From positions 1 to 33,900 of the IMG/VR virus record IMGVR_UViG_3300047481_002822: a stretch of 33,900 nt of DNA. One strand, 5' to 3'. Both the position numbers and the translations under genes were made by a program. This document shows, in pieces, positions 11,772-19,451 of the stretch (the stretch's first letter is position 1; each line of letters starts with the position of its first letter). This DNA is from a virus. The notes beneath the pieces were generated by a model. It saw only the letters and a list, made by a program, of their open reading frames with translations. It made no database searches and was not told where the DNA came from.

Positions 11772-13328
11772 ATGTCAGGATTTACATCTCTCGGTAAAAA
11801 ATCATCTGGTGGTGCTGGTGGAGGTTCTCTCAACGCGAACTCGACAGGTCCGTTTGGGACTTCACTGGTGTCGGAACCAAGTGCCACAGCGCAGGGAGCA
11901 TTCACGTTTGGGCTAAACACGTCCACGTGGACTGCGACAGTTTCGGGAACAGGAGCCGATGCTCAGACAAGTGAGGGCACACTCACACTCACGAGCGGAA
12001 ATGAGACAGACAGTTCAACCACAGTGAGGTTGTCTCGTGGCATCCGTTACAGGGCAGGCCAAGGATCCATGGTGAGACTCACTGCAATTTTCAATGATGC
12101 AGGTCAGGCGGACAACCTGCAACTCGCGGGGATGGGCAACAGGGAATCTGGTTACTTCTTCGCGATGAGTGGAAGCAACTTTGGAATTCTTCACCGTGAG
12201 AAATCAACTGTCGATGTGAGGAAGTTCACGATCACATCGCCTCCCGCAGGTTCCGCAACTCTCACACTGAACCTAGACGGTAATGCCGTAAGTGTTCCCG
12301 TGGTAGGAGGTTCATCTGCGAGCCAGACCGCGTACCAAATGACTGTGTCCGGCAGCTTCAACAATGCAGGATCAGGATGGATTGCAGAAGCGCATGGTTC
12401 AAGTGTGTACTTCGCATCACTGATCCCAGGACCCTATGGTGGAACTTTCTCGTTACTCAATGGTGTATCTGACATCGCGACTGTGACGAATCCAACACCT
12501 GGTGTGCTACCTACTCAAACGTTCATTCCACAGTCTTCCTGGAACATCGATCCCATGAATGGATCAGGCACATCAAGATTCACGCTTGACACATCGAAAG
12601 GCAACGTGTTTGGAATAGGCCTACAGTACCTCGGGTATGGTAACGCGTTCTTTTCAGTGGAGGATCCGGAGACAGGTCTGCTCACACCGTGTCACATGAT
12701 ACGTAATTCCGGAGCGAGGACCACACCTGTTGTGAAGGACCCACACATGTCGGCGATGTGGCAGGCGATTAACAGTGGTTCACTCTCATTAAACATCACA
12801 TTGAAGGGAGTTTCGGCTGCAAATTTTGTGGAAGGAAAGATACTGCGTAACGTGGGTCCGAGCTTTTCGCTCACCGCGGAGAGGACAGGCGTCAATGACG
12901 TGGGAAACGTCATCACACCAATCTTCACAATACGAGCAAATTCGATACACAAAGATAGAATCTGTTTTGGAGAGATAGATCCATTTAATCTTACCGTTGG
13001 ATCAGACACAGGAAATGCTTCCTCTACGACGCTCTTGACGGTCTACATCTATAAGAATGCAGATCTTGGAGGACCAGTCAGCTTCATAGATGTCGACAGT
13101 AATCGCTCTATATGCTCTTACGATACGACAGCGACAAGCGTGTCGACGACTTCACGAACTCAGTTGCTAAAATCACTCGTGCTTGCTGCAAATGACAGTG
13201 CGATTCTCGATCTTGCAAATGAAGACTTCTACCTGTGCAACGGGGAGACGCTCACAGTAGCAGCCAAGTGTAACAAAAACAACACGTCAGATGTGATTGC
13301 CTCGATATCTTGGTACGAAGACCAGTGA
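11772..13328 (+). CDS. Large beta-rich virion protein, fibre/adhesin-like
   Basis: 518 aa. The N-terminus is Ser/Gly-rich and probably disordered (KKSSGGAGGGS). Residues about 30-170 resemble the N-terminal module of large-phage tail proteins (TVRLSRGIRYRAGQGSMVRL, then GYFFAMSGSNFGILHRE). The middle is Ser/Thr/Gly-rich beta-repeat; the C-terminal 150 residues form another beta domain (NITLKGVSAANFVEGK, then ASISWYEDQ). The composition and length fit a tail-fibre, tip or collar adhesin. It is on the + strand alone, divergent from a second virion gene, with SD GAGG 7 nt before the ATG. Receptor or exact position in the particle cannot be told. Confidence 0.7.
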   Translation: MSGFTSLGKKSSGGAGGGSLNANSTGPFGTSLVSEPSATAQGAFTFGLNTSTWTATVSGTGADAQTSEGTLTLTSGNETDSSTTVRLSRGIRYRAGQGSMVRLTAIFNDAGQADNLQLAGMGNRESGYFFAMSGSNFGILHREKSTVDVRKFTITSPPAGSATLTLNLDGNAVSVPVVGGSSASQTAYQMTVSGSFNNAGSGWIAEAHGSSVYFASLIPGPYGGTFSLLNGVSDIATVTNPTPGVLPTQTFIPQSSWNIDPMNGSGTSRFTLDTSKGNVFGIGLQYLGYGNAFFSVEDPETGLLTPCHMIRNSGARTTPVVKDPHMSAMWQAINSGSLSLNITLKGVSAANFVEGKILRNVGPSFSLTAERTGVNDVGNVITPIFTIRANSIHKDRICFGEIDPFNLTVGSDTGNASSTTLLTVYIYKNADLGGPVSFIDVDSNRSICSYDTTATSVSTTSRTQLLKSLVLAANDSAILDLANEDFYLCNGETLTVAAKCNKNNTSDVIASISWYEDQ

Positions 13329-13577
13329 TCATGTGGGATCGCAGTTGTCTAAGTGAACCCAGCCAATCTTCTGATTTCCGGTGAGAACCATGCGGTACAG
13401 GTTGGGGTTGAGCCGCTTCGGTCTCTTCGGATGGTTAGTAGCGAGCACGATCATCAATTGATGCTTATCCAGCTCGTCCACCTCGCTGTTGAGATCCTCG
13501 TCCCAAACGTGAACGTGACTAAACTTCGCCCGAATGAGAGAACCCACAGGCAACGCTTGTCGAGCATCCCAGGCCAT
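13329..13577 (-). CDS. KOW/SH3-like small protein, 82 aa
   Basis: ATG 13577 (MAWDARQ) overlaps the previous stop as TGATG; a longer frame to 13646 would overlap that gene. It shows the family layout: PVGSLIRAKF at the start, a middle strand QLMIVLATN, then YRMVLTGNQKIGWVHLDNC. About 15 genes in this window share this beta-barrel-like pattern. Its stop abuts that of the fibre gene in a TGATCA. Function unknown. Confidence 0.65.
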   Translation of the reverse strand: MAWDARQALPVGSLIRAKFSHVHVWDEDLNSEVDELDKHQLMIVLATNHPKRPKRLNPNLYRMVLTGNQKIGWVHLDNCDPT

Positions 13578-13816
13578 CAGCAAGTAATCTTCACGGAGTA
13601 GGGACAATTCACGCTCATGCAAGTTCCACCGGGTTCCACACCGCACTGGGGGCAGTTGCTCACAGGACGGGTCAGGAGAGTATCTGGGATCGATGGCAAC
13701 TGTATATGTCGATCGGCGAGCGAAACCTTATTTCGGAGCGCATCCAGCTTAAACTCCAGATCCTCAATCCTCCTCAGCAGATCCTTCTTCTTGATCTTCT
13801 TCTTATTCTCACCCAT
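13577..13816 (-). CDS. Coiled-coil zinc-ribbon protein, 79 aa
   Basis: ATG 13816 (MGENKKK) with SD AAGG; an ATG at 13831 is possible. A Lys-rich N-terminus and coiled-coil (LLRRIEDLEFKLDALRNKV) are followed by a Cys cluster CPQCGVEPGGTCMSVNCPY that should bind zinc. The Cys spacing (CxxC, then a second Cys group) resembles short phage zinc fingers. It is coupled by TGATG to the KOW-like gene downstream. Confidence 0.65.
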   Translation of the reverse strand: MGENKKKIKKKDLLRRIEDLEFKLDALRNKVSLADRHIQLPSIPDTLLTRPVSNCPQCGVEPGGTCMSVNCPYSVKITC

Positions 13817-13842
13817 GATCACACCTTCCATTTCTTGAGAAT

Positions 13843-13871
13843 ATTCTACACGGTTTCTGGTCCACTTGGCA
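13843..13871 (-). promoter_or_regulatory. Promoter of the 13.6-13.8 kb pair (-35 TGCCAA, -10 TAGAAT)
   Basis: TGCCAA (13866-13871), 17-nt spacer, TAGAAT (13843-13848). It overlaps the end of gene 13846..14064. The gap is 11 nt to ATG 13831 and 26 nt to ATG 13816. Confidence 0.55.
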
Positions 13872-14064
13872 CCGCCTGCACCACGGAGTAGATGTGCAGT
13901 TCGTTGAGCAACTTCTCGATCTTGCCCTCACGATTGAGGAACACGGAATAGGTGCACGGCCCTGCGTAGATCCGCCCAGGCAGGAGACAGGGATCGATGC
14001 TTACCATCAGTTCGTGCGCCCCGGTCCTCCGTTGCGTTACGAGCACAAGATCTCCGGGGCGCAT
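13846..14064 (-). CDS. KOW/SH3-like small protein, 72 aa
   Basis: ATG 14064. It opens with the family signature MRPGDLVLVTQ, then PGRIYAGPCTYSVFLNREGKIEKLLNELH. GAGG ends 1 nt before the ATG, too close for a good Shine-Dalgarno, while a -10-like GATACT sits 8 nt upstream. Its second half resembles the end of the neighbour 14077..14460 (VFVDREGRI against VFLNREGKI), so the two are probably paralogues. Confidence 0.65.
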   Translation of the reverse strand: MRPGDLVLVTQRRTGAHELMVSIDPCLLPGRIYAGPCTYSVFLNREGKIEKLLNELHIYSVVQAVPSGPETV

Positions 14065-14072
14065 ACCTCATA

Positions 14073-14101
14073 AGTATCACAACTCTTCCCGTGGGATCAC
14101 A
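14073..14101 (-). promoter_or_regulatory. Candidate promoter (-35 TGTGAT, -10 GATACT)
   Basis: TGTGAT (14096-14101), 17-nt spacer, GATACT (14073-14078), 8 nt to ATG 14064. Same spacing as the main family but weaker boxes; it lies in the tail of gene 14077..14460. Confidence 0.4.
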
Positions 14102-14460
14102 CGAAAACCCCAGGTATGGTAGCCATCCCGGATCCGCCCCTCTCGATCCACGAACACACCGTGCTTCGGCATGCCCTGCAGTTCACCGAGGTACAACACC
14201 ACCTCACCCGGCCGGAAGTGGGAGAACACCGTGTGCTCATCCGGGTTGGGGTAGTACACGGTGAGGGTATTGGGCGGAACCTTCACAGTGAAGTGGGTGG
14301 GCCTCAACTGCCCGCTGGGATCTGGTACCTCGAGGTTGAAGGCATCCCGTAGGTGTGGGTGTTGCACAGCCTCGATCTCGGCGATATCGGGCCACGAGGC
14401 CACCGCCTCCTCCGCGTACGGGCCCTTGTAGAGGTTCGGAAACTTCGATTCGAAGTTCAC
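14077..14460 (-). CDS. KOW/SH3-like protein with N-terminal extension, 127 aa
   Basis: GTG 14460 overlaps the previous TGA as GTGA; a longer frame upstream lies wholly inside that neighbour. Residues 1-60 are a distinct domain (FESKFPNLYKGPYAEEAV). The C-terminal part has the family signature FRPGEVVLYLGELQ and GVFVDREGRIRDGYHTWGF. It is the last of four coupled genes starting at 15437. Function unknown. Confidence 0.65.
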   Translation of the reverse strand: MNFESKFPNLYKGPYAEEAVASWPDIAEIEAVQHPHLRDAFNLEVPDPSGQLRPTHFTVKVPPNTLTVYYPNPDEHTVFSHFRPGEVVLYLGELQGMPKHGVFVDREGRIRDGYHTWGFRVIPREEL

Positions 14461-14696
14461 TTCTTCTTCCCCATGATCGCGGTTGCGGGGTAGGCCTGTG
14501 CCTCTGTAACCTCCATCTCGATCACCTCCCAGAAGGGCGAGATGGGAGCCTTGTTGTTCTCCGCCCACATGGTGAGGTGGGCCTTCAATTGGCCCAGCTT
14601 CATCCACACCTTGCCACCATCCTCATCCCACGTGGGATTGTTTCCACCGGAGGAGTACTTGCCCGTGCTCATATCACGCAGCTTGTAGAACTTCAT
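14457..14696 (-). CDS. Hypothetical phage protein, 79 aa
   Basis: ATG 14696 (MKFYKLRD) overlaps the previous stop as TGATG; two GTG codons upstream are less likely. It shows FYKLRDMSTGKYSSGG, WDEDGGKVWMKLGQLKAHL and WEVIEMEVTEAQ, a compact alpha/beta pattern that recurs in phage genomes without known function. It ends in a basic tail (GKKK). Confidence 0.65.
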   Translation of the reverse strand: MKFYKLRDMSTGKYSSGGNNPTWDEDGGKVWMKLGQLKAHLTMWAENNKAPISPFWEVIEMEVTEAQAYPATAIMGKKK

Positions 14697-15010
14697 CACC
14701 ACTTCCTCATCTTCTCGAGAGAATCATCCAACAGTGCCCGGATCCGATCGTAATCGTGCGGGTTCAACATCACGGTATCGTAGTGCCCGTACCGCTCGGT
14801 GCGCTTGAACACGTACTTCACTGCGAGCCACACCCGCTTCCACCAGGGAAGCCAGTGGTTGAGGGGAACCGAGATGGAGATGTGGCCCATCTCCTCATCC
14901 ACCTCGAACCGCACGTTGTGATCGAAGGTGGAGCAGGTGCACTCGAACCGGTGGAAGTTGTCACTCCGGATGTATGAACCCGAGATTCCTTCTGTGCTAG
15001 AATTTAACAA
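14696..15010 (-). CDS. Conserved-type phage protein, 104 aa
   Basis: No ATG fits; TTG 15010 with GGAG exactly 6 nt upstream is the best start and overlaps the previous stop by 14 nt. A CTCSTFDHNVRFEVDEE segment leads to WKRVWLAVKYVFKRTERYGHYD and then LNPHDYDRIRALL. This order (Cys pair, beta strands, Trp-rich VKYVF, RYGH) is a recurring small phage protein pattern. Function unknown. The TTG start suggests low translation. Confidence 0.6.
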   Translation of the reverse strand: MLNSSTEGISGSYIRSDNFHRFECTCSTFDHNVRFEVDEEMGHISISVPLNHWLPWWKRVWLAVKYVFKRTERYGHYDTVMLNPHDYDRIRALLDDSLEKMRKW

Positions 15011-15437
15011 GTTGATCTCCAAAGTAATCCTCCAATCTCTCCAGCTCAATCTCCAACTCAGGACACCGCTCCCACTTGGAACGCTCACGGGACCAGAACT
15101 GGATCACCCGTAAATCGATGCAGTTCATCGTGTGCCCCGCAAGGCAGCAACCTGCATTGGGCGGATCTCCATAGTGCAGCTCCTTCAACCGTGAGGGAGC
15201 GGAGAGGGGCTCCAAACGATCGCCGTTCCAGTGACAGGAATACTCCCACCAGTTCATCTCCACATCAAACTCGTGGCAACAACTCTGGCACGCGATGCGA
15301 AGGAGGACAACCTCCCGGGCATAGGGGTTGGCGCTCTCAGTGGGTGCGAACTCGCACCATCGAGGAACACCGTGGGCATCCCACCACAGGGGTGGTTCCG
15401 AAATGCGTGAGAGGATATCTTTGTAATCGGGTACCAT
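14997..15437 (-). CDS. Conserved-type phage protein with Cys cluster, 146 aa
   Basis: ATG 15437 with SD GGAGGTGCA directly upstream. It starts DYKDILSRISEPPLWWDAHG, followed by GVPRWCEFAPT and RIACQSCCHEFDVEMNWW, a likely zinc site. A second Cys/His group (AGCCLAGHTMNC) precedes a charged helical end. Similar proteins occur in many large phages without an assigned role. First of four overlapping genes (15437 down to 14077). Confidence 0.7.
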   Translation of the reverse strand: MVPDYKDILSRISEPPLWWDAHGVPRWCEFAPTESANPYAREVVLLRIACQSCCHEFDVEMNWWEYSCHWNGDRLEPLSAPSRLKELHYGDPPNAGCCLAGHTMNCIDLRVIQFWSRERSKWERCPELEIELERLEDYFGDQLVKF

Positions 15438-15446
15438 TGCACCTCC

Positions 15447-15475
15447 ATCCTAATACAGGATTCATTCAGGTTACA
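15447..15475 (-). promoter_or_regulatory. Promoter (-35 TGTAAC, -10 TAGGAT)
   Basis: TGTAAC (15470-15475), 17-nt spacer, TAGGAT (15447-15452), 9 nt to ATG 15437. The -35 box overlaps the last codons of gene 15466..15738. Confidence 0.6.
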
Positions 15476-15738
15476 TCAGGTTGCACTTCTTCTAATTCAT
15501 CGGAGAAACACACACCCATTCCATTGGGAGTAAGCACCTTGATCCACTGCGCGTGCTTCATGATGTTGGTGGATCGGATCGCAACCACGATCCCAACCTG
15601 GTGTGGCCCGAAGGGAACATCCTTGTAATCCTTCTCGAGGATCTCGCTCCAAGAAGATTCCTCATCATCCCCCACGAGCATGTCGGGAGGATCGAGGTAT
15701 ACCCTCACGCTAGATGTTACAAGTGATCCTACTTTCAC
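15466..15738 (-). CDS. KOW/SH3-like small protein, 90 aa
   Basis: GTG 15738 with AGAGGTAA 8 nt upstream. Family signature: MKVGSLVTSS at the start, GPHQVGIVVAIRS in the middle, WIKVLTPNGMGVCFSDELEEV near the end. An acidic insert (VGDDEESSWSEIL) separates the first two strands. It follows the related gene 15766..16029 and is probably a duplicate of it. Confidence 0.7.
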   Translation of the reverse strand: MKVGSLVTSSVRVYLDPPDMLVGDDEESSWSEILEKDYKDVPFGPHQVGIVVAIRSTNIMKHAQWIKVLTPNGMGVCFSDELEEVQPDVT

Positions 15739-15761
15739 GTGTGATCTTACCTCTAAGGGTA

Positions 15762-15790
15762 AGTATCACTCTACGGGATCAACGTTCCAA
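15762..15790 (-). promoter_or_regulatory. Weak candidate promoter (-35 TTGGAA, -10 GATACT)
   Basis: TTGGAA (15785-15790), 17-nt spacer, GATACT (15762-15767); overlaps the stop region of 15766..16029 and leads to GTG 15738. The -35 box departs from the TGCAAA family. Confidence 0.3.
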
Positions 15791-16029
15791 TCACCGATCC
15801 AGCCCCAGTGCCCGTTGGGCACGAGGAGCCTCAACCATCCATCCTCTCGCGTTTCCAGAACGATGCCGGTAGAACCACGAGCCCAGGGTGGGCCGAATTC
15901 TCCAATGATCTCACCCACCGCCACTGTTCGAGCGGGATCACGTGGAAAGAGGTAAACTGATTCGTTGTCAAAACTCGGCCGTACGAGTTCTCCGGGATAG
16001 AATCGCTTGTTGTTTCTTCTTGGGGCCAC
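15766..16029 (-). CDS. KOW/SH3-like small protein, 87 aa
   Basis: GTG 16029 is the first usable start; an ATG at 16037 is in another frame. It has the fullest family signature: FYPGELVRPSF, then GSTGIVLETREDGWLRLLVPNGHWGWIGDWNV, cut here to its main points G-I-V-L and GWxxxxNV. Such Gly-turn, hydrophobic-strand, Gly-Trp ends are typical of SH3/KOW barrels. The Shine-Dalgarno is poor (GAGAGG about 16 nt away), so the start is uncertain. Confidence 0.65.
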   Translation of the reverse strand: MAPRRNNKRFYPGELVRPSFDNESVYLFPRDPARTVAVGEIIGEFGPPWARGSTGIVLETREDGWLRLLVPNGHWGWIGDWNVDPVE

Positions 16030-16053
16030 AGGTACATGTAACTATCCTCTCAT

Positions 16054-16593
16054 TCAGGTTGCTATACCGAGATTCACGAGCCTGTTCTCGGCAAGTTGCT
16101 CCTCACTCGGTTCCTCGAAGCCCAACTTGGCCAACTTGGAATCTCGAGCGATCGCATTGATCTGGCAGGAGATGTTGCGGGGCAGGTAAACGTGCCCACC
16201 TGCGCCCTCGATCGCCTCGATGAAATTTACGAGTGAGGTTCCTGCCGGAATTGGGCGAGCATCATCCTTTGAACCCCAGCCATCGGGAACGAGCCATGCC
16301 ACACATCCGCGGTTGATGCCCTGCACGCTCCAGGCAGAGTTACTTCCCGCTAGATCCGCAGGAGTACTGTAGGGCCCATCCCAGGCCACCTTCACGAGGT
16401 GGTGGGGCACGCTCTGCCCATCCACTCTGTGATCAGAGTACGGTTCATCCGCGTTGTGCTCGTAGGGGGCATCATTCCAATCATCACCCCACTGAGCCTC
16501 CAGTTCGATCGATGTGAACCACGCGAAGCGATCCCGCGGGCACACGTAGCACAGCTTCAAATCTCCGATGGGAGCTTCCTTATCGTTGATCAC
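16054..16593 (-). CDS. Conserved-type phage protein, 179 aa
   Basis: GTG 16593 with AGAGGT 6 nt upstream, overlapping the previous TGA as GTGA. Visible blocks: LCYVCPRDRFAWFTSIELEA near residues 14-33, WGDDWNDAPYEHNADEPY near 35-52, CVAWLVPDGWGSKDDARPI near 97-115, and a helical C-terminus ending in the window's typical LAENRLVNLG. The Trp/Asp-rich core suggests a compact domain found in other phages. No function is known. Confidence 0.7.
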   Translation of the reverse strand: MINDKEAPIGDLKLCYVCPRDRFAWFTSIELEAQWGDDWNDAPYEHNADEPYSDHRVDGQSVPHHLVKVAWDGPYSTPADLAGSNSAWSVQGINRGCVAWLVPDGWGSKDDARPIPAGTSLVNFIEAIEGAGGHVYLPRNISCQINAIARDSKLAKLGFEEPSEEQLAENRLVNLGIAT

Positions 16594-17483
16594 TTGGTAC
16601 CTCTGTTCATCACATCCTTCACCACATTCATCCTATCGTAATCATCGAGCAACATCGAAGCCTTCAGGGCGATCCCGGGCTCGAGGCTGTAGATGAACAT
16701 CTTCACGAACCTCTGCACCTCGTGCTTCGTGATGGGGCGATCCCACCGCTTGAGGGTGCCATCCTTCACCGCCTCGAAGGCATCGAACACGAGGTTCACG
16801 AATCGATCCTCATCGCTCGTGCGGAGCCTGCGGTACAAGTGCTTCGATGCCCACTTCTTCACCCGCCACAGCAGGTTGGGCTTGCTCCACAGATCGATTC
16901 CGATGGCACGTGCTTCCTCGAGCTCCAACCACTCGGGCGGAGTGAGGATCGATTCGGGCAGGAGTGCCACCTTCGCGTTGGTGAGATCGAAACCGCTCAG
17001 CACATCCTCGAGGGCTCCGTTCACCCTCGTGATGAATTGGTACCTACATTGATCGTAGGTTACTTCCTCCGCGTATCCTGCTGCTGTGGTTTCGCGGTGC
17101 GCACGTTCTCCAAAGGCCTTCATCACCGATCCAAGTGCAGCTCGTGCAGCAACCTCGTTGGGAAAGAAGAAATCAACATCACCCACTGCACCCCTCCACT
17201 TCCAGTGCGTGGATGCCTTGCCTGATGGATGTGGTGGAGCTGCATGCACCAACTCCGTGTAGCTCTCGAGGGCGCGCCAGGATGATTCCCGCCTCCACAC
17301 GGGATAGATGTTGAGCTCTCCGCGGGAAGATGCATCGAGGGCGGCCACCATCCGGGCGAAGCCACCTGCGATGTAACCACCGTGATCCCACACGATCTTG
17401 AAGGCAGTGGCCTGGCTGGAGGTGATGCCTCCACCGATGAGTGCCTCAGGAAACCAGGAGCTCTCTCGAGATTGTAGGCTCAT
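16590..17483 (-). CDS. Nucleotidyltransferase-like (Pol beta fold) protein
   Basis: 297 aa. YIAGGFARM (residues 38-45) is the GG[FS] motif of Pol-beta-type nucleotidyltransferases, GDVDFFFPNE (101-110) gives the paired catalytic carboxylates D102/D104, and SGFDLTNAKVALL (about 163-175) supplies the third Asp. A long helical C-terminal region (KPNLLWRVKKWASKHLYRRL) would bind nucleic acid. Substrate and nucleotide are unknown; tRNA- or RNA-end modification fits with the phage's tRNAs and RtcB, but this is inference. ATG 17483 overlaps the previous stop as ATGA. Confidence 0.65.
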   Translation of the reverse strand: MSLQSRESSWFPEALIGGGITSSQATAFKIVWDHGGYIAGGFARMVAALDASSRGELNIYPVWRRESSWRALESYTELVHAAPPHPSGKASTHWKWRGAVGDVDFFFPNEVAARAALGSVMKAFGERAHRETTAAGYAEEVTYDQCRYQFITRVNGALEDVLSGFDLTNAKVALLPESILTPPEWLELEEARAIGIDLWSKPNLLWRVKKWASKHLYRRLRTSDEDRFVNLVFDAFEAVKDGTLKRWDRPITKHEVQRFVKMFIYSLEPGIALKASMLLDDYDRMNVVKDVMNRGTK

Positions 17484-17671
17484 CCCTCCACCTCCACGAA
17501 CTCGCTGAGATCGATGATCGCATCGAGATCACCACCCCTCCGAATGTAATCGAGCCCGCCATCGGTGAAGATGGCCTTGCACTCACACCACACGAAATCG
17601 TGCGTGTGCCGGGATTCGATCACGGTGTTGCACTTGGCACACCGGGCCACGTTGCGAACGAGCTTCTGCAT
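17480..17671 (-). CDS. DUF7695-type zinc protein, 63 aa
   Basis: Layout CAKCNTVIESRHTHDFVWCECKAI, shortened here to its points: CxxC, ESxHxHDF, CxC, then DGGLDYIRRGGD. This is the compact zinc-binding pattern of DUF7695-type proteins seen in phages and bacteria. ATG 17671 is exactly 6 nt from its -10 box, so the message is predicted leaderless. It is coupled by ATGA to the nucleotidyltransferase-like gene. Confidence 0.8.
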   Translation of the reverse strand: MQKLVRNVARCAKCNTVIESRHTHDFVWCECKAIFTDGGLDYIRRGGDLDAIIDLSEFVEVEG

Positions 17672-17675
17672 GTTG

Positions 17676-18380
17676 TTATCCTACACCACTGGTGGTGCAC
17701 ATTACATCTCCGTTGATCCACGTGAGCCGCCCGAGCGAATCCGATTGGGCAACTCGCATCCGCCCCTCGTTCTCGATGATGTAGATCGAGGGAGGAAAGA
17801 AGGAGCGCGAGCCCCGCACATCACGGATGGAATCGAGGTATAGCTGCAGCCGATCTCGCAGGGCACGTTCGAGGATCCGCTCGTAGGTTCCTGCACACCC
17901 ATGGTAGAGGCTTGCCTTCCGTTCGAGGAGCCCGATCTCTCGCCCGCCTTCCTCGTACTTCATCACGGTGAAATCTTGGTGCTTAAGATCGCCCTCGAGT
18001 GCCCTGCGAGCCAGATACACCGCATCATGGTGGGAGAATCCATCATCGTTGCACCGGATCACCCAATCGCGTTCCGTGAAGATGTAGAGATCGTGGTTCA
18101 CATCGAGGCCACGTGCAGCTCGTGCGGAACGAATCGCATCCCAGAATGAGTTGTTGGCAACCTCCCACTTGGCCCACAGCTGTGAAGTTCTCCGCTCGAG
18201 GCTCCGCCAATCGAGCACCTTCTTGGGATCCGCACCGGGATTCCCAGCTCCGCGGGCGTTCGTGGTTTGCACGCGGCATGCCTTCATGTACTGGATCTTA
18301 TCCGCCTTCGTTGCTTTCCGCCACATCTTGAAGGGCGGATCGTACGCAGGAGAGTACTGATCGATGTTGAAGTGTTTCAC
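17676..18380 (-). CDS. Hypothetical protein, 234 aa
   Basis: Not recognised. ATG 18380 overlaps the stop of the zinc-finger gene 18377..18715. It is charged and aromatic: YSPAYDPPFKMWRKATKADK at the start, DWRSLERRTSQLWAKWEVAN, then NHDLYIFTERDWVIRCNDDG, and a C-terminal SIYIIENEGRMRVAQSDS that looks like a beta hairpin. No catalytic motif is evident. Its last codons overlap the -10 box of the promoter at 17678..17706. Confidence 0.7.
   Translation of the reverse strand: MKHFNIDQYSPAYDPPFKMWRKATKADKIQYMKACRVQTTNARGAGNPGADPKKVLDWRSLERRTSQLWAKWEVANNSFWDAIRSARAARGLDVNHDLYIFTERDWVIRCNDDGFSHHDAVYLARRALEGDLKHQDFTVMKYEEGGREIGLLERKASLYHGCAGTYERILERALRDRLQLYLDSIRDVRGSRSFFPPSIYIIENEGRMRVAQSDSLGRLTWINGDVMCTTSGVG
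17678..17706 (-). promoter_or_regulatory. Promoter of the DUF7695/nucleotidyltransferase unit (-35 TGTAAT, -10 TAGGAT)
   Basis: TGTAAT (17701-17706), 17-nt spacer, TAGGAT (17678-17683), exactly 6 nt to ATG 17671. The whole promoter lies in the coding tail of 17676..18380. Confidence 0.7.
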
Positions 18381-18715
18381 AGCTTGCCTTTGTGATTCAT
18401 CGCACCGGATTGCGTAACGGTGCGGAAGTTGATGCCCGGGTTAACGGAGAGGTGGGAGCCGAGTTGGCACTCCTTGCCTTTGTGGAGGCCGGAGTTGTTG
18501 GCCCAGAACGATTTGTACTGCTCACGATCAGCTTTGTTGTTGAACGCCAGGATCGCGATGGAGGCCATCTTGCCATCACCGGAGGCAACACCGAGGTACC
18601 GAGGAACATCCTCACCGGTGCACTCGGGGCACTCGTTGATGCGCCCGCCCGCGCGCTTCTTCGCAGGGGAATCGGTATCGAACGTGCCTTCGCAGTGGAT
18701 GCATTCGCGGATCAT
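18377..18715 (-). CDS. Zinc-finger phage protein, 112 aa
   Basis: An N-terminal CIHCEGTFD...CPECTG zinc ribbon (residues 5-33) is followed by RYLGVASGDGKMASIAILAF and a charged helix (DREQYKSFWAN). The C-terminus (GSHLSVNPGINFRTVTQSGA) is polar. The layout recurs in phage genomes without known role. ATG 18715 has SD AGAGG 6 nt upstream and a 35-nt leader from its promoter, unlike the leaderless units. Confidence 0.7.
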   Translation of the reverse strand: MIRECIHCEGTFDTDSPAKKRAGGRINECPECTGEDVPRYLGVASGDGKMASIAILAFNNKADREQYKSFWANNSGLHKGKECQLGSHLSVNPGINFRTVTQSGAMNHKGKL

Positions 18716-18750
18716 GGAAACCTCTTGGGGTTGGTGGGTTGAACAACTAC

Positions 18751-18779
18751 AGGATATAACATCTCACCTCAACTTTGCA
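18751..18779 (-). promoter_or_regulatory. Promoter (-35 TGCAAA, -10 TATCCT)
   Basis: TGCAAA (18774-18779), 17-nt spacer, TATCCT (18751-18756); TATATC 2 nt upstream is an alternative -10. It serves ATG 18715 with a leader carrying AGAGG. No gene lies between 18716 and 18847. Confidence 0.6.
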
Positions 18780-18847
18780 CTGGGAGAGATCATCTGCGAT
18801 CGCACAGGATTAATCGTGGGGGTGGGATGGTGGAAACCTCACCCGAA

Positions 18848-19156
18848 TTAAAACGAATATTCTGGGATGGCATCCGATAGGGCGAGATCCATCTCCTGGA
18901 ACCGGAGGGGGATGCAGTATCGGGAGAACATCTCGCTCCTCCCCGCAGAAACATCCAAGATCATCGGCGCTCCGTCGTGATCCATGCGGAGGATCTTGAA
19001 GTGGTACCATGCCTCCGCGATCCGCCCCTCCTGCCTCACATCGAGGATGAAGTAGAGATCGAGCTTCAGGTTCTCGCGGTGGATGGGTGGGATCCCCACG
19101 GGATCCACCATGAACATGTCGCCAGGTTTGAGTTCACGTGCGTAGATAGACAACAT
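18848..19156 (-). CDS. KOW/SH3-like protein, 102 aa
   Basis: ATG 19156, 2 nt after the stop of the membrane protein 19159..19416. Signature: ARELKPGDMFMVDPVG at the start, then LDLYFILDVRQEGRIAEAWY and FKILRMDHDGAPMIL as later strands. It is weaker than other members and longer at the C-terminus (DLALSDAIPEYSF). Function unknown. Confidence 0.6.
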   Translation of the reverse strand: MLSIYARELKPGDMFMVDPVGIPPIHRENLKLDLYFILDVRQEGRIAEAWYHFKILRMDHDGAPMILDVSAGRSEMFSRYCIPLRFQEMDLALSDAIPEYSF

Positions 19157-19158
19157 GT

Positions 19159-19416
19159 TCAATCCGTGTGAATCCACCAGGCAGTGAGCAGCCCGATGGG
19201 GAAGCCAACAAAGGTGCAGAATCCCCACCAGCCGTGCCATCCCCAGAAGGCCGCACCCGTGAAGATGTTGGCCACTGCCCACGCGAAGGATCCAACACCG
19301 AAGGTGCAGAAGGGAATGATGAACGTGAGGGTGAGGAACCAAGCGAGAACCCGTGCCAACCCCGGAAAGAGGTAGGAGATGGCCAGGGCAACGATCATCA
19401 CGATGAGTAACGGCAT
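19159..19416 (-). CDS. Small integral membrane protein, 85 aa
   Basis: Three or four hydrophobic helices (LLIVMIVALAISYLF; VLAWFLTLTFIIPF; FAWAVANIFTGAAFWGW; FVGFPIGLLTAWW) fill nearly the whole chain. No soluble domain. It could be a holin-like or membrane-remodelling protein, but lacks specific features of a holin family. ATG 19416 is exactly 6 nt from the -10 box, so the message is predicted leaderless. Confidence 0.7.
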   Translation of the reverse strand: MPLLIVMIVALAISYLFPGLARVLAWFLTLTFIIPFCTFGVGSFAWAVANIFTGAAFWGWHGWWGFCTFVGFPIGLLTAWWIHTD

Positions 19417-19422
19417 GCCCCT

Positions 19423-19451
19423 ATGTTACCACAGGGAGGGTGCACTTTTCA
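19423..19451 (-). promoter_or_regulatory. Promoter of the membrane-protein unit (-35 TGAAAA, -10 TAACAT)
   Basis: TGAAAA (19446-19451), 17-nt spacer, TAACAT (19423-19428), exactly 6 nt to ATG 19416. The -35 box overlaps the stop of the 28-aa gene 19449..19535. Confidence 0.6.
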